Shown: piece after piece, positions 19,300 to 28,194 of the stretch
How positions within the stretch are numbered: the first letter of the stretch is position 1
Layout: every line of letters starts with the position of its first letter
Source: Methylocystis sp. H62
Lineage (GTDB): Bacteria > Pseudomonadota > Alphaproteobacteria > Rhizobiales > Beijerinckiaceae
DNA length: 64,000 bases
Assembly (NCBI RefSeq): GCF_015709515.1
Contig: NZ_JADNQZ010000058.1
Location: forward strand, 248,001-312,000
Direction of reading: 5' to 3'
Program-made: the position numbers and the translations under genes
The notes under the pieces: generated by a model
Told to the model about the DNA's origin: nothing
Databases searched by the model: none
Seen by the model: only the letters and a program-made list of their open reading frames with translations

Positions 19300-21267
19300 A
19301 TGATCGTTGAAACCGGACATTACGCGCTTGTCCTCGCGCTCGCCCTGGCGCTGGCGCAATTCGCCATCCCCTTCATCGGCGCGCGCTTGAATGACGCCGC
19401 GCTGATGCGCGTCGCGCGCCCCGCGGCGATCACGCAATTCCTGTTCGTCGCGCTCTCCTATGGCGCGCTGACCTACGCCCATGTCGTTTCCGACTTCTCG
19501 CTCGTCAACGTGATCGAGAACTCGCACTCGCTGAAGCCCTTCATCTATAAAATCTCCGGCGTCTGGGGGAACCACGAAGGCTCGATGCTTCTGTGGGTGC
19601 TCGTTCTCTCCTTTTGCGGCGCGCTGATCGCGGTTTTCTCCAACGCAATTCCCGACCGGCTGCGCGCCGACGCGCTCGCCGTGCAGGGGCTGCTCGGCGC
19701 GGCCTTTCTCCTTTTCATTCTGCTGACCTCAAATCCGTTCGCGCGCGTCGCGCCGGCGCCGTGGGAAGGGCGCGATCTCAACCCGATCCTGCAGGACCCG
19801 GGCCTCGCGATCCATCCGCCGCTGCTCTATCTCGGCTATGTCGGCTTTTCGATCGTGTTCTCTTTCGCCGCCGCCGCGCTCATTGGCGGACGCATCGACG
19901 CCGGCTGGGCGCGCGTCATTCGCCCCTGGACTCTCTTCGCCTGGATCGCCCTGACGCTCGGCATCGCGATGGGGTCGTATTGGGCCTATTACACGCTCGG
20001 CTGGGGCGGCTTCTGGTTCTGGGACCCGGTCGAGAACGCGTCGCTGATGCCCTGGATCGCCGGCACGGCGCTTGTGCACAGCGCCGCCGTGATGGAAAAG
20101 CGCGAGGCGCTCAAGGTCTGGACGATCTTTCTCGCGATCCTCGCCTTCTCGCTCTCTCTGCTCGGCACGTTTCTCGTGCGCTCCGGCGTGCTGACGTCGG
20201 TGCATGCCTTCGCGAGCGATCCCGATCGCGGCGTGTTCATTCTGGCCATTCTCGGGTTCTTTATCGGCGGCGCGCTGGCGCTCTTCGCGTTGCGGGCCGG
20301 CGCGCTGCCCGTCGGCGGCCTGTTTTCGCCCATCTCGCGCGAAGGCGCGCTCGTCCTCAACAATCTGCTGCTTTCGGCGTGCTGCGCCACCGTCGTCGTC
20401 GGAACGCTCTATCCGCTGGCGCTGGAAGCGATCACCGGCGAAAAGATTTCCGTCGGCGCGCCTTTCTTCAACACCGTGCTGGTCCCGATCGCGCTGCCGC
20501 TCGCCTTGCTGATGCCGATCGGCCAGATGCTCGCCTGGAAGCGCGGCGATCTCGCCGCCGCTTTGCAGCGGCTGCGCATCGCCTTCATTGTCGGCGTCGT
20601 CGCGACGGCGGCTTTCGGCGCCTGGTACGGAACGCCCTTCCTCTCCATCGTTACCGCCGGCATCGCGATCTATCTCGTCGTCGGCGCTTTGAGCGATCTC
20701 GCGCTGCGCGTGCGGGGAAGCTCGGGGCGCGCGAGCCTGAAGCGGCTCGCCGGGCTGCCGCTGTCCGTCTTCGGCACGTCGATCGCTCACGCCGGCATGG
20801 GGCTGACTCTGCTCGGCCTCGCCGCGACCGGCTGGGGCGTCGAAACCATCGTCGCGATGAAGCCCGCGAGCTTCTACGACGTCGGTCCCTATCAGATCGG
20901 CATCGACTCCGTTTCGCCGCGCCAGGGACCGAATTATTCGGAAGTCTATGCGGTGATGGCGGTGCGCAAGGACGGCGCGACGCTCGCGACGATCGAACCG
21001 GCCAAGCGCTTCTATCAGGCGCGGCGCATGGCGCGCTCGGAGGCGGGCATCGTGACGCTCGGGCTCGGCCAAGTCTATGCGGCGATTGGCGACTCTCATG
21101 AGGACGGAACGATCGACGCGCGGCTGTATTGGAAGCCGCTCGTGACGCTCATCTGGATCGGCGCGCTGATTATGGCGATCGGCGGCGGGCTGTCGCTCGC
21201 CGACCGGCGCTTGCGCATCGGCGTCGCCCGCCGCGCCGCCGCGCCAGCCTTGGAGCCGGCGGAATGA
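19300..21267 (+). CDS. ccmF: Cytochrome c haem lyase subunit CcmF
   Basis: A large inner-membrane protein (655 residues, about 15 helices) that takes haem from holo-CcmE and, with CcmH and CcmI, attaches it to apocytochrome c CXXCH motifs. The tryptophan-rich haem-handling WWD motif is visible as [17 protein letters not shown]. The start at 19300 ([17 protein letters not shown]) matches the family and is preceded by GGAAGG. The frame extends upstream into the family B repeat, which I exclude. The stop overlaps the ccmH ATG (ATGA). Confidence 0.96.
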   Translation: MIVETGHYALVLALALALAQFAIPFIGARLNDAALMRVARPAAITQFLFVALSYGALTYAHVVSDFSLVNVIENSHSLKPFIYKISGVWGNHEGSMLLWVLVLSFCGALIAVFSNAIPDRLRADALAVQGLLGAAFLLFILLTSNPFARVAPAPWEGRDLNPILQDPGLAIHPPLLYLGYVGFSIVFSFAAAALIGGRIDAGWARVIRPWTLFAWIALTLGIAMGSYWAYYTLGWGGFWFWDPVENASLMPWIAGTALVHSAAVMEKREALKVWTIFLAILAFSLSLLGTFLVRSGVLTSVHAFASDPDRGVFILAILGFFIGGALALFALRAGALPVGGLFSPISREGALVLNNLLLSACCATVVVGTLYPLALEAITGEKISVGAPFFNTVLVPIALPLALLMPIGQMLAWKRGDLAAALQRLRIAFIVGVVATAAFGAWYGTPFLSIVTAGIAIYLVVGALSDLALRVRGSSGRASLKRLAGLPLSVFGTSIAHAGMGLTLLGLAATGWGVETIVAMKPASFYDVGPYQIGIDSVSPRQGPNYSEVYAVMAVRKDGATLATIEPAKRFYQARRMARSEAGIVTLGLGQVYAAIGDSHEDGTIDARLYWKPLVTLIWIGALIMAIGGGLSLADRRLRIGVARRAAAPALEPAE

Positions 21268-21854
21268 GCGTCGAAGCCCCCTCCCTGTCCCTCCCCCGCT
21301 GTCGCGGGAGAGGGGACCCTAACGATCGGTATTTGTCGGATGGCGAGAAATCGCCGAATCTGGCTCCCTCTCCCGCGAAGCGGGGGAGGGTTGGGGTGGG
21401 GGTCTTCATCGCGCTCGTTCTCTTCCCCCTGACCGCTTACGCCGTCACGCCGGGCGAAAGGCTTGCCGATCCGGCGCTCGAAGCGCGGGCGCGGGCGATC
21501 ACCACGGAGCTGCGCTGCCTCGTCTGCCAGAACCAGTCGATCGATGATTCCGACGCCTCGCTCGCCAAGGATTTGCGCGTGCTCGTGCGCGAGAAGCTCA
21601 AGGAGGGGATGAGCGACGCGCAGGTGCGCGAATTCGTCCATGCGCGCTATGGCGATTTCGTGCTGCTCCGCCCGCCGGTGAAGCTCGGCACGCTGCTGCT
21701 CTGGGCCGCACCGCTGATCGCGCTGCTCGCGGGCGCCGCCGCCATCTGGATGGCGGCGCGGCGACGGGCAGGCTTCCCCGCCACGCCGGCCAAGGCGCTC
21801 AGCGAAGAAGAGCGCGCGCGGCTGAGGGCCCTCGGCGTATCGGACCGCGATTAG
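21264..21854 (+). CDS. ccmH: Cytochrome c maturation protein CcmH (repeat inserted at N-terminus)
   Basis: A membrane-anchored thioredoxin-like reductant of apocytochrome c. The mature region is normal: the redox motif [10 protein letters not shown], then a C-terminal transmembrane anchor ([21 protein letters not shown]). The ATG at 21264 overlaps the ccmF stop, but residues 5-46 are encoded by a family A palindromic repeat before the hydrophobic signal segment [14 protein letters not shown] second possible start is GTG at 21396, with GGAGGG five bases upstream inside the repeat, giving 152 residues, the usual CcmH length. I report the longer frame; the shorter start is at least as likely. 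Confidence 0.88.
   Translation: MSVEAPSLSLPRCRGRGDPNDRYLSDGEKSPNLAPSPAKRGRVGVGVFIALVLFPLTAYAVTPGERLADPALEARARAITTELRCLVCQNQSIDDSDASLAKDLRVLVREKLKEGMSDAQVREFVHARYGDFVLLRPPVKLGTLLLWAAPLIALLAGAAAIWMAARRRAGFPATPAKALSEEERARLRALGVSDRD
21277..21402. repeat. Palindromic repeat family A, copy 3 (inside ccmH frame)
   Basis: The outer arms match the other family A copies: it begins CCCCTCCCTGTCCCTCCCC and ends GCGGGGGAGGGTTGGGGTGG. The central part differs from copies 1 and 2 and carries another hairpin (TTTGTCGG / GAGAAATC region). It is open in the ccmH frame without a stop. Confidence 0.88.
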
Positions 21855-21924
21855 CGCTTCGCGAAGATTGCTTTTTTCCGTCCACCAGGCACAAAATGGC
21901 CTTCTTTAATAAGGGGTCATTTCA

Positions 21925-24204
21925 ATGCCCGACAGATTGCCCTTTCTTAAGAGAGCGCAAGATCATCAGCGCCAATCAGAAAAATCGCTGGTTTTGCCCC
22001 CAATTGCCTCAGAAGCCGATGATCTCAAGGCGATTAAGAAAGCAGTGGAGGATGCAGCAGCTGTCAGTGGAGCGCTTTGGATTTCCTATCTCTTTGTTCT
22101 TTTTTACCTGGCCCTCGCAGCAGGCGCGGTAACCCACGTCGATTTGCTGCTGGAAAGACCAATAGACCTACCATTCTTAAATAACATTAAGCTTCCGCTG
22201 CTCGCCTTTTTCATACTGGCGCCCCTGTTGTTCCTGATCAGCCACGCTTATACGATGGCGCACTTCGTCATGCTTTCCGACAAAGCGAAACGGTTTCACA
22301 AGCTACTGCGGGAGCAAATCAAGAGCGGCGACAGTCATTCCGCGCAGGAGGCGCAGGCACATGGAATTCGCACCGGTCTGCGACGGCAGCTGCCGAGCAA
22401 TATCTTTGTGCAGTTTCTCGCCGGCCCGGACGACTTTCGCGAGGGTGCTTTCGGATTGCTATTGAAATCTATTGCCTGGATGACGCTAGCCATCTTGCCA
22501 GTCGCATTGCTTGTGCTGGTACAGTTACAGTTTCTACCATATCACGACTGGCGAATCACCTGGCTGCATCGCTTCACGGTGCTTGCCGATCTTGGGCTGG
22601 TTTGGTGGCTCTGGGTGGAAATTCTCGCTGCGAGGGACGCCGAAACTAAGCAATTGCATTCACGCTTCTCTTTAGCCGCATTCAATCCATTTCAACGCCG
22701 AGCAACAGATTTCAGGATGTCGAACGTTCGGTCCGCTGCGTTAATGAGCGGAGCCGTCAGCGGGCTTGCAATATATTTCTCGTGGATAGTTGCTACCTTC
22801 CCGGGAGAATGGAAGCGCTATCCATACGCATGGTTTGCGATAATCGAACCCAAGGCAGCAACAAACTTTATATTTGGAGAAGTCCGCGCCATGGACGGGC
22901 TAACGACTGGAAGTTGGCCTTTAAATACTTTGCGGTTACCCGAGTTTAACCTTTATGACGCGTTAGATATGGATCACGAAAAACTGGATAAGAAAGAGCA
23001 TTCTATCAGCCTTCGAGAGAGACACCTAGAGTATGCGGATTTCCTGGCGGCGGACTTCGGTAAAGGCGCAGATTTCCGTTGGGCAGACCTTGAAGGCGCA
23101 TACTTAGTGGGGGCAAAGCTGACAGGGGCAATGCTCAGCTTTGCAGACTTAACTGGAGCTTCATTGGCTGTTGCAAAATTGCAAGGGGCACATCTAAACT
23201 TGGCCACAATTCAAGTTGCTTCGCTCGCTTCCGCTCACCTTGAGGGTGCCTTCCTAAGCGGAGCGCACTTGGAGGGTTCCCAACTTAGATATGCTGATCT
23301 TCAAGGCGCTTTGCTGTCAACAGCTCACTTACAGGCTGCGTCGCTTGAAAATGCAAATCTAAAGGGAGCAATTTTGCATTTCTCTGAATTGCATGGAGCA
23401 TCGCTCGACAATGCTCAGCTTGAAGGTGCCTCTTTAGATAGCACACAACTTCAGGGAACCTCGCTAGTCGACGTTACTTTCAGGGCTGCTTCGTTACAGT
23501 CCCCTTATTTTTGGCGGGCCAATTTCGGAGAAAAATTTAGTGGCAAAGAACATGCGCCTATGCAGCTTAACAATCCGGATTGGAGTTCGGCGCAAATGGA
23601 TGGCTCTCTGTGGAGCAGAGCGTCCTATACAGATTTGAAAGCCTTAATAGAAGGCTTTCCGGAGGGAAGAGTACGAACGGAAGCGCTTTCACGAATTGCT
23701 TGCCTCGCTTATAGCAATACTGACGAAAAGTGTCGCTATGCCCAATCGCCCGCGGCCGTTGCAAATTGGCAAGGCGAACTGAATAAGGCCCGGGGACCTG
23801 ATCGTGAGAAGGCGGTGGGCGATATACTGCATGATCTCATTTGTGTTCGTGACGTAAACGCCATTTTCATTCTGCGAGGGCTTTTGCGAGACTCATATCG
23901 TGGCTTGTCTCAGATCGCAGCTGCCGGCGAAGGCGCTCTAGAACTAATCCAACTCATTCTGAACGGTAATCAGAATGGGGAGTGTCCCGTTTCAGCTCAA
24001 TTGACGTTCGAAGACAAGTTGCAGTTATCAAAGCAAAAGGAAGAGTTGGAAAAACAGAAAAGGAAAAAACTGGACGAGGTAATGCTCCAACGTTCAACAG
24101 CGCCGAAAATACCTCCTGAGCCGGAGATATCTCCGCCGCCAGTTGACGAATTGTTTGGGGACCGAAGCAGAAAAACCGGAACACGTAAAGTGGCTCCCTT
24201 TTAA
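21925..24204 (+). CDS. Membrane-anchored pentapeptide-repeat protein
   Basis: A 759-residue protein of unknown function. The first 300 residues hold about five transmembrane segments (near 47-67, 88-110, 168-195, 212-232 and 272-292). Residues about 365-530 are a run of roughly 30 pentapeptide repeats of the A(D/N/H/Q)LxG type, expected to form a right-handed quadrilateral beta-helix. The C-terminus has a helical region and a charged coiled-coil (KLQLSKQKEELEKQKRKKLD) before a Pro-rich tail. Base composition and codon use are clearly more AT-rich than the flanking genes, suggesting horizontal acquisition. AAGGGG precedes the ATG. It follows ccmH but is not part of cytochrome maturation as known. 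Confidence 0.85.
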   Translation: MPDRLPFLKRAQDHQRQSEKSLVLPPIASEADDLKAIKKAVEDAAAVSGALWISYLFVLFYLALAAGAVTHVDLLLERPIDLPFLNNIKLPLLAFFILAPLLFLISHAYTMAHFVMLSDKAKRFHKLLREQIKSGDSHSAQEAQAHGIRTGLRRQLPSNIFVQFLAGPDDFREGAFGLLLKSIAWMTLAILPVALLVLVQLQFLPYHDWRITWLHRFTVLADLGLVWWLWVEILAARDAETKQLHSRFSLAAFNPFQRRATDFRMSNVRSAALMSGAVSGLAIYFSWIVATFPGEWKRYPYAWFAIIEPKAATNFIFGEVRAMDGLTTGSWPLNTLRLPEFNLYDALDMDHEKLDKKEHSISLRERHLEYADFLAADFGKGADFRWADLEGAYLVGAKLTGAMLSFADLTGASLAVAKLQGAHLNLATIQVASLASAHLEGAFLSGAHLEGSQLRYADLQGALLSTAHLQAASLENANLKGAILHFSELHGASLDNAQLEGASLDSTQLQGTSLVDVTFRAASLQSPYFWRANFGEKFSGKEHAPMQLNNPDWSSAQMDGSLWSRASYTDLKALIEGFPEGRVRTEALSRIACLAYSNTDEKCRYAQSPAAVANWQGELNKARGPDREKAVGDILHDLICVRDVNAIFILRGLLRDSYRGLSQIAAAGEGALELIQLILNGNQNGECPVSAQLTFEDKLQLSKQKEELEKQKRKKLDEVMLQRSTAPKIPPEPEISPPPVDELFGDRSRKTGTRKVAPF

Positions 24205-24300
24205 AAAACGAAACTGCTCGAACCCCTATCCAACGCACGCCCGCTGGACTATAGGGGCGGGACAGTTCCCGCCGCCCCGGCGCCTCTCAAGGAGCGGATC

Positions 24301-24552
24301 ATGGCCCAGCATTACACGCCCCATTTCCACAATCAGCCCGGCGTCGCGCAGATCCGGATCGGGGCCAAGGAATTCATGTGCATCGGGGCGCTCCCGCCCT
24401 TCGACCATCCGCATGTCTATCTCGATATGGGCGCTGGCTCGGAGGCGATCTGCCCCTATTGCTCGACGCATTACGTCTACGACGCGGCGCTGCGCGGCGG
24501 CGCCGACCCGGCCGAATGCGTCTATCGCATCTCTGAAGACACCGCCGCCTGA
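24301..24552 (+). CDS. CHCC zinc-finger domain protein (NDUFS6-like)
   Basis: An 83-residue protein of the zf-CHCC family, related to the mitochondrial complex I accessory subunit NDUFS6. Visible ligands are the Cys in FMCIGALPPFDHPHVYLDMG with its His, and the pair in AICPYCSTHYVYD. Alphaproteobacterial members are thought to act with complex I; I infer a similar role. Good Shine-Dalgarno sequence (AAGGAG) seven bases upstream. The monooxygenase gene follows after 13 bases. Confidence 0.9.
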   Translation: MAQHYTPHFHNQPGVAQIRIGAKEFMCIGALPPFDHPHVYLDMGAGSEAICPYCSTHYVYDAALRGGADPAECVYRISEDTAA

Positions 24553-24565
24553 TAGAAGCTCGCGG

Positions 24566-25750
24566 GTGAACGCGCCGATCGTCATCGCCGGCGCGGGCAT
24601 TGGCGGCCTCGCCGCGGCCCTGTCGCTGGCGCGCGCCGGCAAGCGCACGCTGGTCCTCGAGCGCGCGGCTCGGATCGAAGAGATCGGCGCCGGATTTCAG
24701 ATCGCGCCGAACGCCGGCCGTATTCTCGCCAAGCTCGGGCTCGAGCCGGCCCTCGCCGCCGTCGCTCTGGAGCCGCAGGCCATCAATATTCGCCGCGGGC
24801 GGGACGGCGCCGTTCTGGCGCGGCTTGATCTTTCCGCCGCAAGAACCCGCTGGGGCGCGCCGTTCCGGCTTTTCCACCGCGCCGATTTGCAGGGCGCGCT
24901 GCTGCAGGCGGCGCTGGACAATCCGCAGACGCATGTCCGCGCCGGCGCCCGCGTCGGCGATTTCGAAGCGACCGCCCGAGGCGTTCGCATGCGCGTGCAC
25001 ACCCAGGACGGCGTCGAGGAAATCGAGGCGGCGGGCCTAATCGGCGCCGACGGCGTGCGCTCGAGCGTGCGCGGCCATCTCGTCCCGTCGGAGCGCGACG
25101 CGCCCGCCTATTCCGGCTGCGTCGCCTGGCGCGCGACGCTGCCCGCCGACCGGGTTCCGGCGGCGCTGCGCGTGCGCGAATCGCATCTCTGGCTGCTGCC
25201 GGGCGCCCATGTCGTGCATTATCCGCTGCGCGACGCCTCAATGATCAACGCCGTCGTCATCATCGAAGAGCCGCTGGAGGCGGAGGACGCCGGCTCAAGC
25301 CTGTCGCTTGACGGCGCCGCGCTCACGCGCCGACTCGCGCCGCGTAAAATCGCGGCGGAACTGCGCGACTTGATCGAAGCCGGCGCCTCCTGGCGCCACT
25401 GGCCTTTGTTCACGCGGCCGGCCCTGGAACACTGGACGCAGGGACCGGTGACGCTCCTCGGCGACGCCGCGCATCCGATGGTCCCCTTTCTGGCGCAAGG
25501 CGCGGCGCAGGCGATCGAAGACGCCGACGCCTTGGGCGAATCCTTCATGCGACTGGGCGCGACGGTGGAAACCGCCTTCGCCGCCTATGAGGGCGCAAGG
25601 CTTCCCCGCGCCGATCGGGTCGTGGGCGCGTCTCGTCGCCAGGGCGGCTATTTCCATATGCGCGGACTGCCGGCCGCGGCGCGCAATCTTGCGATCCGCG
25701 CGCTCGGCGGACGCGGCATGCTGGCGCGGAACGCCTGGCTGTATCGTTAG
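24566..25750 (+). CDS. FAD-dependent aromatic-type monooxygenase
   Basis: A 394-residue class A flavoprotein monooxygenase. Motifs: GAGIGGLAAALSLARAGKR (Rossmann GxGxxG), the GADGVRSSVR segment (DG fingerprint), and GDAAHPMVPFLAQGAAQAIED (GD motif). It resembles salicylate hydroxylase and UbiH-like enzymes; the substrate is not known. GTG start at 24566, chosen because the FAD motif follows at once and the region upstream belongs to the preceding gene. The stop overlaps the convergent TMEM175-like gene by four bases. Confidence 0.88.
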   Translation: MNAPIVIAGAGIGGLAAALSLARAGKRTLVLERAARIEEIGAGFQIAPNAGRILAKLGLEPALAAVALEPQAINIRRGRDGAVLARLDLSAARTRWGAPFRLFHRADLQGALLQAALDNPQTHVRAGARVGDFEATARGVRMRVHTQDGVEEIEAAGLIGADGVRSSVRGHLVPSERDAPAYSGCVAWRATLPADRVPAALRVRESHLWLLPGAHVVHYPLRDASMINAVVIIEEPLEAEDAGSSLSLDGAALTRRLAPRKIAAELRDLIEAGASWRHWPLFTRPALEHWTQGPVTLLGDAAHPMVPFLAQGAAQAIEDADALGESFMRLGATVETAFAAYEGARLPRADRVVGASRRQGGYFHMRGLPAAARNLAIRALGGRGMLARNAWLYR

Positions 25751-26334
25751 CGTTCGCGCTTCTCGGTAAGAACGCGCTCGATTCTCGGATCTGGCGCAAG
25801 CCACATCAGCGCCACGAGCACGTAAATCGCCAGCGAAATTCGTGGATCAATCAGCGTCAGCCCGATGGCGAGAAGATAAAGCACCACCGAAATCTTGCCT
25901 TTGACGTCGACGCCCAGCGCGCGCGCGAGCGTCGACTCGGGTCCGTGCGTCTTCAGAAGCATTCGGCTGAGGATGAAATAGGCGATGGCTGGCGCCAGCA
26001 GCGCTGCGCCATAGACCGCGACCGTCGCTCCAGCAAAATGGTTCTCCGCCATCCATGCGCTGGCGAAGGGAATGAGAGACAGCCAGAACAGCAAATGGAT
26101 ATTGGCCCACAGCACCCGGCCCGTCACATGCGACGCCGCCTGCAGCAAATGATGGTGGTTGTTCCAGTAGATGGCGATATAGGCGAAGCTCAAAACATAG
26201 CTGAAAAACACCGGGGCGAGCTGCGCGAGCGCCGCGAAGCTCGCCTCATGCGGCGGCTTCAGTTCGAGCACCATGATCGTGATGATGATCGCAATGACGC
26301 CGTCGCTGAAGGCTTCAAGCCGCTGCTTCTCCAA
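25747..26334 (-). CDS. TMEM175/DUF1211 family putative potassium channel
   Basis: A 195-residue protein with about six transmembrane helices. The diagnostic FSD motif is in helix 1: RLEAFSDGVIAIIITIMVLEL. Bacterial members are tetrameric K+-permeable channels. I choose the TTG at 26334 (giving MEKQRLEAFSDG), which matches family N-termini and has GGAG seven bases upstream. A longer frame reaching 26493 would add 53 residues of unconserved sequence. Its histidine-rich loop YWNNHHHLL is usual for the family. Confidence 0.85.
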   Translation of the reverse strand: MEKQRLEAFSDGVIAIIITIMVLELKPPHEASFAALAQLAPVFFSYVLSFAYIAIYWNNHHHLLQAASHVTGRVLWANIHLLFWLSLIPFASAWMAENHFAGATVAVYGAALLAPAIAYFILSRMLLKTHGPESTLARALGVDVKGKISVVLYLLAIGLTLIDPRISLAIYVLVALMWLAPDPRIERVLTEKRER

Positions 26335-26819
26335 AGGTCTGCTCCAAGGCCGATTGTTTTTTCCGACGCTATACGCATTCGCGCGGGAATGCGCTCGCCC
26401 GTTTCCTGCTCGCCAACCGGGCGTCAGCCGGTCTCGCAACGGTCCCATTCCTCGGCCAGTGCGTAAACCTCTGTGACGAATTTGCGCTTCCACGAAGGCG
26501 CGCCGTCACACTCGCTAAAAAAAATTGCGCGCCGAGCGGGCGCGTTAACCGCCGGAACGGTCGCATATTAACCGGCGGTCCTCGAAGCTTAAGTGGGGTT
26601 GGCCGGAAGGGCCGAAAACGAAACGCCTGGCAGGAAAAAAATTGATGCAGTTCAGTGTGATAGGAGATCGCATCAAATTTTATGCATTCCCATAAGACGA
26701 AATTATACTTACCGAAGACCTCAGAAAATCTAAACGCGTTCGCGTAAAATGCGGCTGAAATACTTTCATCGAAAGCAAAACAAGAAAACTAACCTCGCCT
26801 CATGTCACGGAGGCGGGTT
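26335..26819. other. AT-rich intergenic region with an inverted repeat
   Basis: 485 bases between divergent genes. The part from about 26620 to 26800 is unusually AT-rich for this genome. A perfect 8-base inverted repeat ACCGCCGG...CCGGCGGT (26548-26555 and 26572-26579) spans 16 bases of spacer. Promoters for both neighbours are expected here. No coding frame or known RNA was recognised. Confidence 0.5.
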
Positions 26820-27443
26820 ATGTTGGGCATCGTTAGCAAGGCGGTTGTGGCTCTCGGGATGGCGGGCGCGGCGCTTATCGCCGTCAATGCAAAAAGTTTC
26901 GCCGGACCCGAAACCGCGAGTTTCGCCACGCTTGGCGCCGAAACCAGCGTGCCCTACGGCTGGGTGGACTTCTGCCAGCGCTACCGGGGCGAATGCCAGA
27001 ACGAGGAAACCGCGCCGCAGGAGGTCGAACTCACCGCCGCCGTCTATCGCAAGATCGCGCGCATCAACGCCTGGGTGAATGAGAATATCGACCCGATCGC
27101 CGACGCCGATCACTGGGGCGCGGTCGATCAGTGGGATTATCCGAGCGACGGCAAGGGCGACTGCGAGGATTTCGCGCTTCTAAAGCGCCGCATGCTGATC
27201 GAGGAAGGCTTTCCCCGGCAGGCGCTGCTGCTGACCGTGGTGAAGGAGAAAAACGGCGACGGCCATTCCGTCCTGACGGTCAAGACCAACCACGGCGAAT
27301 TCGTGCTCGACAATCTTTCCAACGAGATGCGGCCCTGGACGCGCGCTCCCTATCGCTTCGTCAAGCGGCAGTCGCAGCAAAATCAGAACGCCTGGGTGGC
27401 GATTGGCCCGGCGACCAGCGCCCCGCTGTATGTGTCGCGGTGA
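26820..27443 (+). CDS. BTLCP-type transglutaminase-like cysteine peptidase (LapG-like)
   Basis: A 207-residue secreted protein with a signal peptide (about residues 1-28). The catalytic Cys is in GKGDCEDFALLKRR, His in NGDGHSVLTVKT and Asp in FVLDNLSNE, the Cys-His-Asp triad of DUF920/BTLCP peptidases. LapG, the best-known member, cleaves adhesins under c-di-GMP control, but no LapD or large adhesin is encoded beside it. GGAGG six bases before the ATG at 26820 supports this start over one 18 bases upstream. Confidence 0.88.
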   Translation: MLGIVSKAVVALGMAGAALIAVNAKSFAGPETASFATLGAETSVPYGWVDFCQRYRGECQNEETAPQEVELTAAVYRKIARINAWVNENIDPIADADHWGAVDQWDYPSDGKGDCEDFALLKRRMLIEEGFPRQALLLTVVKEKNGDGHSVLTVKTNHGEFVLDNLSNEMRPWTRAPYRFVKRQSQQNQNAWVAIGPATSAPLYVSR

Positions 27444-27451
27444 GGCTGCTT

Positions 27452-27982
27452 TCAGCCGATCAGCGTCAGCCCGCTCGCGTAGCGTTGGCCGTTCTCCACA
27501 TAATGTTTCGCCGAGTCGAGATGGCGGTCGCGCGCCGCTTCGTCGAGCGTGCGGATCGCCTTGGCGGGGGAGCCGACGATCAGCGAATAGTCGGGAAACT
27601 CCTTGCCTTCGGTCACGAGCGCATTGGCGCCGACGAGGCAGTTCGCGCCGATCTTCGCGCCATTGAGGATTGTCGCGCCCATGCCGATCAACGTCGCTTC
27701 GCCGATGATGCAGCTATGCAGGATGACGCCATGGCCGATCGTGCAGTCCGGCCCGATGACGAGCGGGAAGCCCATGTCGGTGTGGAGAATGCTGTTTTCC
27801 TGAATATTGGTGCGGGCGCCGACCGTGATCCACTCATTGTCGCCGCGCAGCACGCAGCCGAACCAGACATTGGCGTCTTCCTCCAGCGTGACGCGGCCGA
27901 TGACATGCGCGCCTGGAGCCACGAAGAACCGGCTGGGAGCCGGCAGGCGCGGCGCGATTCCGTCGATCGTGTAAAGCGGCAT
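27452..27982 (-). CDS. Gamma carbonic anhydrase family protein
   Basis: A 176-residue left-handed beta-helix (hexapeptide repeat) protein. Metal-site histidines are suggested in NSILHTDMG and TIGHGVILHSC. The second half contains IGMGATILNGAKIGANCLVGANALV. Such proteins are reversible CO2 hydratases or, in some cases, acyltransferase-like paralogues (PaaY/YrdA). It is convergent with the LapG-like gene with an eight-base gap. Confidence 0.9.
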   Translation of the reverse strand: MPLYTIDGIAPRLPAPSRFFVAPGAHVIGRVTLEEDANVWFGCVLRGDNEWITVGARTNIQENSILHTDMGFPLVIGPDCTIGHGVILHSCIIGEATLIGMGATILNGAKIGANCLVGANALVTEGKEFPDYSLIVGSPAKAIRTLDEAARDRHLDSAKHYVENGQRYASGLTLIG

Positions 27983-28194
27983 GGGCGAAGCCTCCTAAAA
28001 AAGAGGCGCGACATTGCCATTTTCCCCCTTTCGCATGCAATGGCGTAGCGCATAAGCCGGCGCGATCTCATTCGGAAGTCACGGAAATTTGGACTATAAG
28101 CGGAAGGCGGGGTTTGATATTGCCCGCTGGCGCGCGGCCGGTGGGGACCTATCGCGCGAGAGCCGCTGTCGGAGGACGCCCACTGAGCGCCATC

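Noticed and set aside
24143-24565. Upstream part of the monooxygenase frame as its N-terminus
   Set aside because: It overlaps the zinc-finger gene in another frame and precedes the FAD motif that marks the true start.
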